Source: Lachnospiraceae bacterium
Lineage (GTDB): Bacteria > Bacillota > Clostridia > Lachnospirales > Lachnospiraceae
Direction: 5' to 3'
Assembly: GCA_021202075.1 (NCBI GenBank)
Contig: JAJQDT010000090.1
Location: 1-47,180, forward strand
Length of the DNA stretch: 47,180 nt
The notes under the pieces: generated by a model
Told to the model about the DNA's origin: nothing
Databases searched by the model: none
What the model saw: the letters and a program-made list of their open reading frames with translations, nothing else
In this document: positions 33,420-41,777 of the stretch, piece after piece
Layout of the letters: every line of letters begins with the position of its first letter
Position numbering within the stretch: position 1 is the stretch's first letter
Made by a program: the position numbers and the translations under genes

Positions 33420-33855
33420 ACAACATACAAATCCAGCGTTAACGTTTTCTCATAACACCTTTCCAGCACCTGCCAGATATCCGATACCTGATTCTGAACC
33501 GTCACGGACATTTCGACTGCGGAAATCGCCACCACCAGTTCGCAGCCCAAGCTGGTATCATACGGCATACAGTACTTTCGCCGACGAAATATAAGGATCG
33601 CTCCCGCTCGTAACCGTGCCCAGTTCCGTCATCAAGCAGTTCGATTCCATCCTGTACAGCATCGCTGTCACTATGCCGCTGGAGTCACGCGAGGTAGTCA
33701 GCTCCCCCGTCAGGTAACACTTCTCAGTAACGCTGCAGGAGAACCAGTCGATGTCGCTGGAACCTCCGTTTTACTTACACAGCAAAACAAAGAATCAGCA
33801 GCAAAAGCGTGCATAAAAACTTGAACATTGGTTTCTTCTTTTTCATGTAAAAACC
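33420..33855 (-). pseudogene. Chimeric remnant of secreted-protein genes
   Basis: Three pieces in minus orientation: an intact signal peptide (MKKKKPMFKFLCTLLLLILC, starting near 33846) that meets a stop after about 23 codons; a PPC fragment (about 33570-33775) closely matching 3735-3920; and, after further decay, a segment (about 33440-33510) resembling the C-terminal coding region of 1852-2787. It is a collapsed copy of that two-gene operon. Confidence 0.7.
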
Positions 33856-34015
33856 CCCTTCGCTAAATGATCTTTTCTAAACGGTTACGAAAACTTTGGA
33901 ACAGTTTTTTACTCATGCAACAATATTACCTAATGTCTACATTATATAATTCTCAAGTCAGTTATGCAAGAGGTTTTTAAAAGTTATAATTAATGAAAAG
34001 CGGGGAGGAATCCTA

Positions 34016-34237
34016 ATGCTGCGCCTACGAATCCTGGACATACTGAGAGAACAGAATCACACTAAATACTGGCTTTACAAGCAGATGGACATGAGCTATC
34101 AGAACCTGAACAGAATCCTGAACAATGAAACCACTTCCATCCGATTCGACATTCTGGAACAGATCAGCGACCTGCTGGGCTGTCCGGTCGGTGATCTCTT
34201 TGAGAAGATCGATACATCTGATGACGAGCAGGACTGA
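34016..34237 (+). CDS. Small XRE-family regulator
   Basis: A 73-residue Cro/CI-like protein, single helix-turn-helix (HTKYWLYKQMDMSYQNLNRI, then FDILEQISDLLGCPVGDLFE). GGGGAGG precedes the ATG. It is transcribed away from the secreted-protein remnant and toward the mobilization genes, ending in a terminator at 34317; it may repress element functions. Confidence 0.8.
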   Translation: MLRLRILDILREQNHTKYWLYKQMDMSYQNLNRILNNETTSIRFDILEQISDLLGCPVGDLFEKIDTSDDEQD

Positions 34238-34316
34238 CCGGTAAGCATCTCTTATCTTGAGCTCACGGGCTCCATCGTTGCATCTGAGCATGATATACAT
34301 ATCTGGCACCACCATA

Positions 34317-34346
34317 AGAGGCAGGTTCACAAAGGAGCCTGCCTCT
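34317..34346. terminator. Terminator between XRE gene and mobilization genes
   Basis: AGAGGCAGG/CCTGCCTCT, 9-bp perfect stem, followed by TTAA; lies between convergent genes. Confidence 0.65.
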
Positions 34347-34378
34347 TTAATGCTTTAGATCAGGGTGTGTTAGCGCAC

Positions 34379-34723
34379 CTACTGTTCCTTTCTATCCTCA
34401 CAATGCCAGCAAGAATCTTTTAAACGACGGCTCTTTATCCTTTTCTCTGCTTCATCTGCTTTGTGTACAACTCTCATAGCAGTTGCCATGCACTGCTCCA
34501 GCTGGCCAAGACCACTCAACAGATCACAAAGTACACCTGCCTCCGTTTCGTCAATCTCTTTGGCTTCAACTTTATCTGTAGAGGTTCTATACTCTTCTGA
34601 TGGCAGCAGTCGGCTCGTTATGTACGCATCCAGACTAAGATTTCGCTTCTCAGCTTCCTCTAAAAGCTTTAAATACGTGTCATCTGAGAGGACCAGGGCC
34701 ATTCCTTTCATTTTATCGCTCAT
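34379..34723 (-). CDS. Mobilization-accessory protein, probable
   Basis: A 114-residue basic/acidic helical protein (MALVLSDDTYLKLLEEAEKR, then NLSLDAYITSRLL), the N-terminus resembling ribbon-helix-helix DNA-binding proteins. A CWHC motif lies near the C-terminus. Its ATG overlaps the relaxase stop (ATGA), so it is coupled to that gene. Likely part of a relaxosome; not identified by family. Confidence 0.5.
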   Translation of the reverse strand: MSDKMKGMALVLSDDTYLKLLEEAEKRNLSLDAYITSRLLPSEEYRTSTDKVEAKEIDETEAGVLCDLLSGLGQLEQCMATAMRVVHKADEAEKRIKSRRLKDSCWHCEDRKEQ

Positions 34724-35250
34724 AAGATAATCTCCTTTCCTGATTCTGCCATATAATGCTCAAGTATCTGATTCATATACTGTTCTCTTTCCATCAGTTT
34801 CAGCTTCATTTCGTTGTTATACCATTTACTGCCATCATAGAAGCTCACCGCATTCCCAGCAAAATGTATATGTAAGCCAAATACTTTGCCATAATGGACA
34901 GCATATGCTATCTGATGTCCCATTGAGTAATAAACATAAGCAGATTCCATTGTAAACCTGCTTAATAAATCATACCTGTTCCGAAACAACTCGGCTTCTT
35001 CTGGGGTAAATGTAAATATCTCATGAAATGTCCTTGTTCCAATTGTACTTGGAGATCTACAAGCCATCTGTACATATGTAATCTGTGCAACCATACTATC
35101 AGGTTCCTGACTAACACCAAGTCCTCCGAAACAAAGAATCTTCTCTGTAGGATCTTCCTTCGTAGCGGCACGGTAGAGGTAATTAATAACATTCCCTACC
35201 GCATCCTCATTGGTATAACCCTTCTTCGATGTCAATATCAAACGTCCCAT
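34720..35250 (-). CDS. Minimal relaxase-domain protein
   Basis: A 176-residue protein with relaxase-like features: Tyr in INYLYRAATKED near residue 25 (possible nicking Tyr), FHEIFTFTPEE near 78, and HQIAYAVHYGKVFGLHIHFA near 112-131, whose HxH fits the metal-binding histidines of MobA/MOB relaxases. Usual relaxases exceed 300 residues; helicase and accessory domains are absent. Flanked by RHH-like genes with overlaps on both sides, so it should nick the element's oriT. Confidence 0.6.
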   Translation of the reverse strand: MGRLILTSKKGYTNEDAVGNVINYLYRAATKEDPTEKILCFGGLGVSQEPDSMVAQITYVQMACRSPSTIGTRTFHEIFTFTPEEAELFRNRYDLLSRFTMESAYVYYSMGHQIAYAVHYGKVFGLHIHFAGNAVSFYDGSKWYNNEMKLKLMEREQYMNQILEHYMAESGKEIIL

Positions 35251-35549
35251 AACCTGTCTACTCCTTCCTGAATCCTTTTAATCGCATCTTTCTTGGATAA
35301 TCTACGCTGCTCCTCGTCCTGTTCCAGATCATTTATAATCTGTTGAAGGTATACCATAGTCTCCGCACGTTCCCTGCTCTTCGGGCATCTACGTCCTGCC
35401 GATGCCAGCCCTCTCTCTAAGAGATAAACATCAATTGGCAGATTCCTTCGAGCACTATTCTTTTCAATCTTCTGTTTCTCCTCTTCCGAGCATCTGACAA
35501 TAATAGTCTCATTTCTTTCAGAAGAGGTATCTGTCTTTGTTTTATTCAT
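35238..35549 (-). CDS. MobC-like relaxosome protein
   Basis: A 103-residue protein with NETIIVRCSEEEKQKIEKNS, the beta strand plus helix typical of MobC/ribbon-helix-helix accessory proteins, and a helical charged C-terminus. ATG at 35549 follows AAAGG; a GTG two codons earlier is an alternative. Overlaps the relaxase gene by 13 bp. It would bind oriT and help the relaxase. Confidence 0.6.
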   Translation of the reverse strand: MNKTKTDTSSERNETIIVRCSEEEKQKIEKNSARRNLPIDVYLLERGLASAGRRCPKSRERAETMVYLQQIINDLEQDEEQRRLSKKDAIKRIQEGVDRLWDV

Positions 35550-35585
35550 AGCCACCTTTACCTTTCTTTATATTTACTCCCTCGC

Positions 35586-35601
35586 TACTTGATAGCAAGT
35601 A
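35586..35601. promoter_or_regulatory. Inverted repeat upstream of mob genes (oriT candidate)
   Basis: TACTTG-ATAG-CAAGTA, a 6-bp perfect inverted repeat 37 bp upstream of the MobC-like start, the usual position of oriT in small mobilizable elements. Confidence 0.35.
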
Positions 35602-35730
35602 TCTTTTAATTACATATATGTTAGTACCATTTAGTGCATTCTTTTCTTATCTTATACCAACAGCAGCATCAACCTTCCTCTTGTAACCGTCTAACTCTTT
35701 AACATCTCTTTAAAGAAAGGGGTGACATCT

Positions 35731-35952
35731 ATGTCCAATAACAATTATGAAGAACTTCTTACTGTAAAAGAAGTACAACAGCTTCTCGGGATCGGTAAGA
35801 ATACTGCCTATGATCTGGTTCGACAAAAGAAAATCAAATGCTTCAGAATTGGCAAGCTCTGGAAAGTACCCAAGAGAGCGATCGAAGAATACATAACAAC
35901 ACAGAGTAATGTAGTACAAGAAGATAGCACTAAATTAAAAGGAGGCGTGTAA
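35731..35952 (+). CDS. Excisionase-family HTH protein A
   Basis: A 73-residue winged-helix protein (LLTVKEVQQLLGIGKNTAYD, then RQKKIKCFRIGKLWKVPKRA), the excisionase/MerR-type small HTH family. ATG 35731 is preferred, with AAAGGGG upstream; a GTG at 35722 is in frame. Followed 2 bp later by a paralogue. Confidence 0.75.
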   Translation: MSNNNYEELLTVKEVQQLLGIGKNTAYDLVRQKKIKCFRIGKLWKVPKRAIEEYITTQSNVVQEDSTKLKGGV

Positions 35953-35954
35953 CA

Positions 35955-36149
35955 GTGTTAGAGCAGTATAAAGACATCCTGTCCGTATCGGATGCGGCTA
36001 AGATACTCTGTACTGGTAAGAATCGAATCTATGCCTTATTAGAAGAAGGTAAGCTTAAAGGTTTCCGTATCGGGCATGTCTGGAAGATACCTAAGCAATC
36101 GCTACAAGATTATATCCTCTCTCAGATTAGCATGGAGAAGGACACATAA
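35955..36149 (+). CDS. Excisionase-family HTH protein B
   Basis: A 64-residue paralogue of the previous gene (SVSDAAKILCTGKNRIYALL, then KGFRIGHVWKIPKQSLQDYI). GTG start at 35955, 9 nt after GGAGG. The pair may regulate the element's replication or mobilization genes; the true Xis is more likely the gene beside the integrase. Confidence 0.7.
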   Translation: MLEQYKDILSVSDAAKILCTGKNRIYALLEEGKLKGFRIGHVWKIPKQSLQDYILSQISMEKDT

Positions 36150-36165
36150 TGACAACCATCGTCCA

Positions 36166-36216
36166 ATTTAAAGGGTACAGAGAAAGAAGCATATAGACTT
36201 TCTGTACCCTTTAAAT
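36166..36216. repeat. 16-bp perfect inverted repeat
   Basis: ATTTAAAGGGTACAGA (36166-36181) and its exact complement (36201-36216) around a 19-nt loop, directly after HTH gene B. It could be a terminator, though no T-run follows, or part of a transfer or replication origin. Confidence 0.6.
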
Positions 36217-36255
36217 GAATCAGTAGTACAAATCCGATTACGACAAGAGAGAGAA

Positions 36256-36294
36256 GGAGATACAGCAAGCTTACTAAATGCTCTCTGTATCTCC
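36256..36294. repeat. 10-bp perfect inverted repeat
   Basis: GGAGATACAG (36256-36265) and CTGTATCTCC (36285-36294) 40 bp after the preceding inverted repeat. Both contain a TACAG core and purine-rich flanks. Confidence 0.55.
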
Positions 36295-36334
36295 GGCATA
36301 TCAGTTACATAAATATAAGAGTGTAGGATACCAA

Positions 36335-36976
36335 TCACTTAATAATATTATACTCTTTCAGAATCTTAACTGCAGCTTCATAAATATTGGTGTATGAAAT
36401 GATATAATAGAACTGCAGAAATTCGCTAATGCATACATCAAATATATCTAATCCATTAACATTAATTTCTATCCTGTCATCTGTAACATAGCATTCTTCT
36501 TTTTTTCCATCTTCATACTCTTCTATAAGATGAAGCCAAAAGATAGTAAAAGTCAAATAAGAATCAGAGGATAGCCAAAACTTGACATTTTCATATTCTT
36601 CGTTCATCTCCATTACCCCTTTAAAAGTATATGTATCGCCATACATTAGATATGCTGTAAACCATGGCAGAACTTTATGCTCAATAGTATATAAAAGTCT
36701 GCTAACCTGGATTGGACGCATAGTTACCTTAACGCCTGAAGTACCTAGCGCCTCAAGCGATAAGTAACAATCGATTGGCATACCAGTATTTCCTGCGGCA
36801 CTGTCATCATATTTATGTGGGCTATGAGGAAGTACATCCTTGTTAGCATCACTGCCCTTAGGCTTATTATACTCCACATTAAAGTTTAACGCATATCTAT
36901 TACCAAGAATCATCATCCGTTGAGTAATCTTATTATTCTCATTTAGATTTGAAGAATTCGTCTTCTTTTTTGTCAT
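36335..36976 (-). CDS. Hypothetical element protein
   Basis: A 213-residue soluble protein of unknown family (MRPIQVSRLLYTIEHKVLPW in the middle; FLQFYYIISYTNIYEAAVKI near the end). AGGAGAAAC precedes the ATG. It is divergent from the primase-helicase and low in GC. Possibly a replication accessory. Confidence 0.65.
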   Translation of the reverse strand: MTKKKTNSSNLNENNKITQRMMILGNRYALNFNVEYNKPKGSDANKDVLPHSPHKYDDSAAGNTGMPIDCYLSLEALGTSGVKVTMRPIQVSRLLYTIEHKVLPWFTAYLMYGDTYTFKGVMEMNEEYENVKFWLSSDSYLTFTIFWLHLIEEYEDGKKEECYVTDDRIEINVNGLDIFDVCISEFLQFYYIISYTNIYEAAVKILKEYNIIK

Positions 36977-37263
36977 AAAAGTTTCTCCTTTCTTAATGCA
37001 GTGACAGGTTAATCTCTACTATACCGTCACAAATTAAACATGATTTATTTAGCCGCTTTGTAACTGATATGATTTCTCTTTGTCATCTAAAAGTTATCTA
37101 TGAATTATAAAACTACAACAGATAAGTTTAATATAGATACAGCGAACCCAGTCCTCACTCATTAGCTTCTGCCAGCACTACTAATTTATTTTAATGTTAT
37201 TTCCTCACTAACTAATTTGTAATAGCCAAAGCTTGCCAGATAAGCAGAGAGGAAGGTAACCAC

Positions 37264-39894
37264 ATGAAAGTATTTACAGGCGTTGACATCCTGGCTTATA
37301 CAAGTAAGCCACAGAAGAAGTGCGCAGGAATCATACGGGAACGCATTACACAGCATTACCAGGTAATTGAGATTAACAAGCTGGCAGAATTAGCTGCCAG
37401 TGGGCATGCACTCCTGCCCGGGCATCTGGTAGGTGGATGTAAAGCTGAGAACTGGACAGAGATGCAGCTCTTTATACTTGACTTCGATAGTGGAATAACT
37501 TATCGGGAAGTAGCCCAAAGAGCCAGCTCCTATAATCTGCCAATCTTCTTCGCTTACCACACATATAGCAGCAGTCATGCATGTGAGAAGTTCAGAGTCT
37601 CTTTTACATTCCCAAAAGTAATCGATGACCGTTACGTAGCTAAGATCATCCTGCTCATGCTGCATGAGATATTTCCAGAATGTGACCCCTGCTGTAAAGA
37701 TCTATGCCGGTTGTTCTATGGTGGGAAAGATATTATATACGTAGATGATAAGGCATATATCGCCTTTGTGGATCTGCTCTACGCCCTAAACAAGGCGTTA
37801 GACAGGAATGGTAACTATGTCAGAAACATTAAGAGCTTCTGTAATGCCAATCATATTCTTATGATGAGTGACCGACCAGTAATGGGAAGTGAAGAGAGTG
37901 AATCCGTATTCGGCAAAATTGACGATTTTAAGGATTCTATTATCCATAGAATAATAATAGAAGACTCGAAATCGTCATTTTTCATTGTAAGGGACACTAG
38001 AAAGCACGAGGTAAGAAGCTTTCACCAAGGTAATACATGCCAGCAGCAGTTGAAGGGTGTACATATTAAAACCAATAAGGGCTGTTTATTGCTCAATAAC
38101 TTTTGTGAAGGACAATATATTAACCATGAAGGGATGTTTCATCTTTTTACTAACTTGAAGAATATTGATGGGGGTTCGAAACTATTCTTTGATGTGCTCG
38201 AACGCAGAGGAGACCTGGCTAAGTACGACTACTGGAAGAGTAATCAAAAGTATTGTAAAGGATACCATCCTCAACGATGCTCAAAGAATTGTTGCCCACA
38301 CTATACAATCTGTGAGGATAAAGGAACGATTGTCAATACCCTGGCTGATGACAGGTCAATAACCGTTGATCCAGAGACTTATTATACATTAGAGGAAGCG
38401 CGGGAATGTCTGAAGCAGAATCTGGAAATGGCGATTGAATCTAATGACATCGGAATTCATTTGATCAAAGCCCAGACTGCAATGGGCAAGACCTTCACGT
38501 ACATAAATCTGATAGAGGAGTATGTAAAGAAAAAGTTTATCGTCGCATTACCGACGAATATATTAAAGCAGCAAGTTTACGACAACCTATGTATAAAGCT
38601 GTCAAATGAAGAAGTATTTATAACAGCAAGTGTGAATGACAATTATCTTATTCCACCGGAAGTACAAGAAGCAATATGTTCTGACCATGACAGAGGGATT
38701 CATAACACAACAAAGTCAACCATAAGTGAGTATATGAGAAAGATTCAGAAGGAAGCACCTGAAAGCCTGGCAGTGTTGGAGCAATGTGAAGATATACTAA
38801 ATGGTATTAAGCCTGTAAAGGATCAGCGGGTAATCGTTACGACACATGCTTACCTGCTGTGTCTGATGCAGGTTAATCCTCAATTTCTAAATGACTATGA
38901 GATTATCATAGACGAGGACATTCTGCTCTTACAAATCTTTCATAATATAAAAAGCGTTCCGTTAGATACCCTGGAGAAGGTAGCTAAGATGAACTTCAAC
39001 GAGTATTCATCACTGGCAAGGCAGATCGTAGACACACCCGACGATCAGTATTGTCCTATCTACCCAAATCCATCAGTATCAGCTATTACAGAAGAGGACT
39101 TGAACGATATCGAGGGCGGCTGGGATGGTAATGTCCGTGACCTGACCTTAGCCAGAACATTTGTAAGACTGAAAGATAAGGACACAGGACAGATAATGGT
39201 ACACTACTTTTGTCCTCAACAAATATATCCAAAGAAATATATCGTAATGTCCGCTACTTTGAACGAGAATGTCTATGAATCATATTTCAGCAGACAGAGG
39301 ATGAAAGTATATACCTATCCTGAGAAAAAAGCAAGATACAAAGGCACACTGAAACAGTGGCCCTATCACTCTTTAGGAAGATCTGACCTGGGTAATAAGC
39401 CAGATGTATTCCATTACGCCTGCCAGCAGGCTAATGATCACGATCTTTGCTTTATCACCTTTGCTTGCTTTCCCAAAAAAAGTACAATCAAAGGAATCCA
39501 CTTCAGTGATCTACATTTCGGCAATACGACTGGCATTAACAAGCTTAAAGGAAAAAATATAGGAGTGGTTGGCACGTACTTCCAGCAGGAACAAGCCTAC
39601 AAGCTCATTGCCCTGTATCTTAAGGCGGATGTTAATAACAAAATGGATAAATCTCCACGTCGGCGCAGAGTGTCCTATAAGAACAAGAATTTTGTGATAA
39701 CCACCTACAATGATGACCTGCTTAGGGAAATCCAGCTCTATTCGATAGAGAGCGAGATGGAACAGTGTGTAGGGAGAGCCCGGCTTCTGTCCCAAGATTG
39801 TACTGTATACCTGTTCTCCTGCTTTCCGTGTGAGCAGGCAGAATTACACACGGCTAACTACTTAGCATCGAACATTAAAGACTCATGTGAATGA
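37264..39894 (+). CDS. AEP-type primase fused to SF2 helicase (replication protein)
   Basis: An 876-residue replication protein. The N-terminal part resembles archaeo-eukaryotic primases of plasmids: LFILDFDSG near 70-77 gives the catalytic Asp pair, with EKFRVSFTFP near 115 and CRLFYGGKDIIY near 148. A Cys cluster (CKGYHPQRCSKNCCPHYTIC, about 338-358) is a likely zinc site. The C-terminal helicase has P-loop AQTAMGKT near 403-410, DExx-like IIDED near 547, MSATL near 661 and CVGRARL (motif VI) near 834. GAGGAAGG precedes the ATG. It probably drives element replication after excision. Confidence 0.75.
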   Translation: MKVFTGVDILAYTSKPQKKCAGIIRERITQHYQVIEINKLAELAASGHALLPGHLVGGCKAENWTEMQLFILDFDSGITYREVAQRASSYNLPIFFAYHTYSSSHACEKFRVSFTFPKVIDDRYVAKIILLMLHEIFPECDPCCKDLCRLFYGGKDIIYVDDKAYIAFVDLLYALNKALDRNGNYVRNIKSFCNANHILMMSDRPVMGSEESESVFGKIDDFKDSIIHRIIIEDSKSSFFIVRDTRKHEVRSFHQGNTCQQQLKGVHIKTNKGCLLLNNFCEGQYINHEGMFHLFTNLKNIDGGSKLFFDVLERRGDLAKYDYWKSNQKYCKGYHPQRCSKNCCPHYTICEDKGTIVNTLADDRSITVDPETYYTLEEARECLKQNLEMAIESNDIGIHLIKAQTAMGKTFTYINLIEEYVKKKFIVALPTNILKQQVYDNLCIKLSNEEVFITASVNDNYLIPPEVQEAICSDHDRGIHNTTKSTISEYMRKIQKEAPESLAVLEQCEDILNGIKPVKDQRVIVTTHAYLLCLMQVNPQFLNDYEIIIDEDILLLQIFHNIKSVPLDTLEKVAKMNFNEYSSLARQIVDTPDDQYCPIYPNPSVSAITEEDLNDIEGGWDGNVRDLTLARTFVRLKDKDTGQIMVHYFCPQQIYPKKYIVMSATLNENVYESYFSRQRMKVYTYPEKKARYKGTLKQWPYHSLGRSDLGNKPDVFHYACQQANDHDLCFITFACFPKKSTIKGIHFSDLHFGNTTGINKLKGKNIGVVGTYFQQEQAYKLIALYLKADVNNKMDKSPRRRRVSYKNKNFVITTYNDDLLREIQLYSIESEMEQCVGRARLLSQDCTVYLFSCFPCEQAELHTANYLASNIKDSCE

Positions 39895-39923
39895 TGGCAC
39901 CCTCTAAAAGGAAGTAAAACAAT

Positions 39924-39956
39924 AGATGGGAGCCGTCTCATCCGCGGCTCCCATCT
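39924..39956 (+). terminator. Terminator after primase-helicase
   Basis: AGATGGGAGCCG/CGGCTCCCATCT, a 12-bp perfect stem 30 bp past the stop codon; no long T-run follows. Confidence 0.6.
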
Positions 39957-40100
39957 GACTCATGCCCACATTCGTTACAAAAATTTAAAATATTTTGACC
40001 GGAAGTCCCTTCAAAGTGACATAATTTTCTTCTAAAATTGTTCTAGATGTGGGCGCGGCGCATGATCCATCTCTCCATAGAATCCGGCCACAACAGTAGT

Positions 40101-40138
40101 GCTGTGAATGCGACACCCTATACTGTTGCATTCGCAGC
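40101..40138. repeat. Imperfect 15-bp hairpin downstream of int
   Basis: GCTGTGAATGCGACA and TGTTGCATTCGCAGC pair at 13 of 15 positions. It lies in the gene-free 39957-40288 spacer, 150 bp past the integrase stop, and is a candidate terminator. The spacer shows no other gene. Confidence 0.45.
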
Positions 40139-40288
40139 GTTAATACTGTTACTCAATTTGAATCTACCAAATACTTTTCTTCTGTTGTATTTTAATCCTA
40201 TAGCAACAAGCATTCCTTCTATTGCTTTCAAGGGAAGAGTATATCCCTCTCTGATAATTTCGGCATGGCTGTGCAGATTCACCGTTTT

Positions 40289-41464
40289 CTATACATTATT
40301 CAATTTGTTTACTGCAGCATACGCGTTCTCCAGATTCGTATGAACATACGTGTCATATGTAATCTTAACAGAAGCATGACCCAGTAATTGACTCACGATT
40401 TTAATATCAACGCCAGCCGCAATTAAATTACTCGCAAATGTATGTCGAAGAGAGTGAATGCCCTTATACGTTACATCCATAGCCTCCAGAATAGACTTGA
40501 AAATCTTAGGCAGTGTATATGGCTTGATAATATCACCTACCTTATTACAGTCTACATACTGCGAATGAATATGGTGTTCCTCCTGAAACTTCTTCAACCA
40601 ATTAAGAGCTTCCATAGCTTTCTCATTACATGGAATCGTTCTGATTCCATTTTTTGTTTTAACCGTAGTAATAATCACCTTGTATTTATTTCCAGTATTC
40701 CCTTCCCTATCTTTTACACACGAAGCATTGCTTCTAACGTGTATCAGTTTACGTTTGAAGTCCACATCCTTCCATGTAAGAGCAACAGCCTCACCTTCAC
40801 GTAATCCCGTGTTAGCTATAAGCACAAACAGCGCGGCATGTTTAAAGCGGCTTTCCCCTGTAGCGTATGTAATCTTAGTCGCCTCTTCCATTCGCTTCAA
40901 TTCCTCCTGCGTATAAATCTGTATCTGCTTCGTTTGCTTTGATAAGTTTTCCTGTTTCGGCATACAGACAGCCTGCATAGGATTATAGTCTAATTCACGG
41001 CTGATAACTGCATAACACAAGCAATCATTGAGCAGCTCGTAAATTTTCTTCAACGAAGAATACGACAACATCTTGCTCTCCTCATTAATCAATTTCTGTA
41101 TATCCATTGCCCTGATATTACCCATCTGCGACCGTCCAACCTGTGTGTTTCTAATATGGTTCCGATAGGTTCCTTCCAAACGATCAAACGACGCTGGTTT
41201 CAGTGCAGGCTTCTTAACATTCTCCAGCCAGTTCTCTATGTAGTCACTAACGCTGATCTGTTTCGGAATAACTTCTCTCCTTAAAGTACGAATCCGGAAT
41301 TCCTCCAGTTTCTTCTCTACTTCCTTCTTTGTTGCCCCAACACAGGAATATGGTTCATAGCCAGCTACGCTAATTCTTCCAAGGTATGTACCATTCTTTT
41401 TCTTTGTTATAGAGCCTTGTCCTTTCTTGCGTCGTTTTTGCGTAGTCTTATTTCCATTGCTCAT
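40289..41464 (-). CDS. Tyrosine recombinase (integrase)
   Basis: A 391-residue phage/ICE-type integrase: N-terminal arm-binding region (KGQGSITKKKNGTYLGRISV), core-binding SAM-like domain, and a catalytic domain with Arg in NTGLREGEAVAL, HSLRHTFASN (HxxR), LLGHASVKIT and the nucleophile Tyr in TYDTYVH. Full length for the family. ATG 41464 follows GAGG by 9 nt. Xis lies directly upstream in the operon. It should catalyse insertion at the tRNA-Cys 3' end. Confidence 0.9.
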   Translation of the reverse strand: MSNGNKTTQKRRKKGQGSITKKKNGTYLGRISVAGYEPYSCVGATKKEVEKKLEEFRIRTLRREVIPKQISVSDYIENWLENVKKPALKPASFDRLEGTYRNHIRNTQVGRSQMGNIRAMDIQKLINEESKMLSYSSLKKIYELLNDCLCYAVISRELDYNPMQAVCMPKQENLSKQTKQIQIYTQEELKRMEEATKITYATGESRFKHAALFVLIANTGLREGEAVALTWKDVDFKRKLIHVRSNASCVKDREGNTGNKYKVIITTVKTKNGIRTIPCNEKAMEALNWLKKFQEEHHIHSQYVDCNKVGDIIKPYTLPKIFKSILEAMDVTYKGIHSLRHTFASNLIAAGVDIKIVSQLLGHASVKITYDTYVHTNLENAYAAVNKLNNV

Positions 41465-41490
41465 TTCATTAAACCTCACTTCAAAGATTT

Positions 41491-41517
41491 CCCCTGCAAG
41501 TGCTACACCTGCAGGGG
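41491..41517 (-). promoter_or_regulatory. Hairpin in the xis-int gap
   Basis: CCCCTGCA/TGCAGGGG with inner GTG/CAC forms a compact stem-loop between the xis stop and the integrase start. It may be an attenuator or block read-through from the upstream operon into int. Confidence 0.5.
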
Positions 41518-41535
41518 AGTTACTAAATTTCCAAA

Positions 41536-41763
41536 TCAGTAATAAATTGTCCGTCCGGCATTCTCCAGCAGCCATCTGCTGATCATCTCATCCGATGATA
41601 GATATGTTCTTCCAACCTTAACGACCGGCAGCGCACCGGCATTAAGAAGCTGCTGCAGTTTTGTACGCTTAAAGGGGAAAATCCTCAACAAATCCTTTTG
41701 CGTGTATACAACAAGCGGTTCGTGATTTTCTTCAAGTTTTAACGATTTTTCATTATCTATCAT
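41536..41763 (-). CDS. Excisionase (Xis)-like HTH protein
   Basis: A 75-residue MerR/excisionase-type HTH protein (VVYTQKDLLRIFPFKRTKLQ, then VVKVGRTYLSSDEMISRWLL). GGAGGAGAG precedes the ATG. Immediately upstream of int, as usual for xis-int pairs; directs excision. Confidence 0.8.
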   Translation of the reverse strand: MIDNEKSLKLEENHEPLVVYTQKDLLRIFPFKRTKLQQLLNAGALPVVKVGRTYLSSDEMISRWLLENAGRTIYY

Positions 41764-41777
41764 TTAAAACTCTCCTC

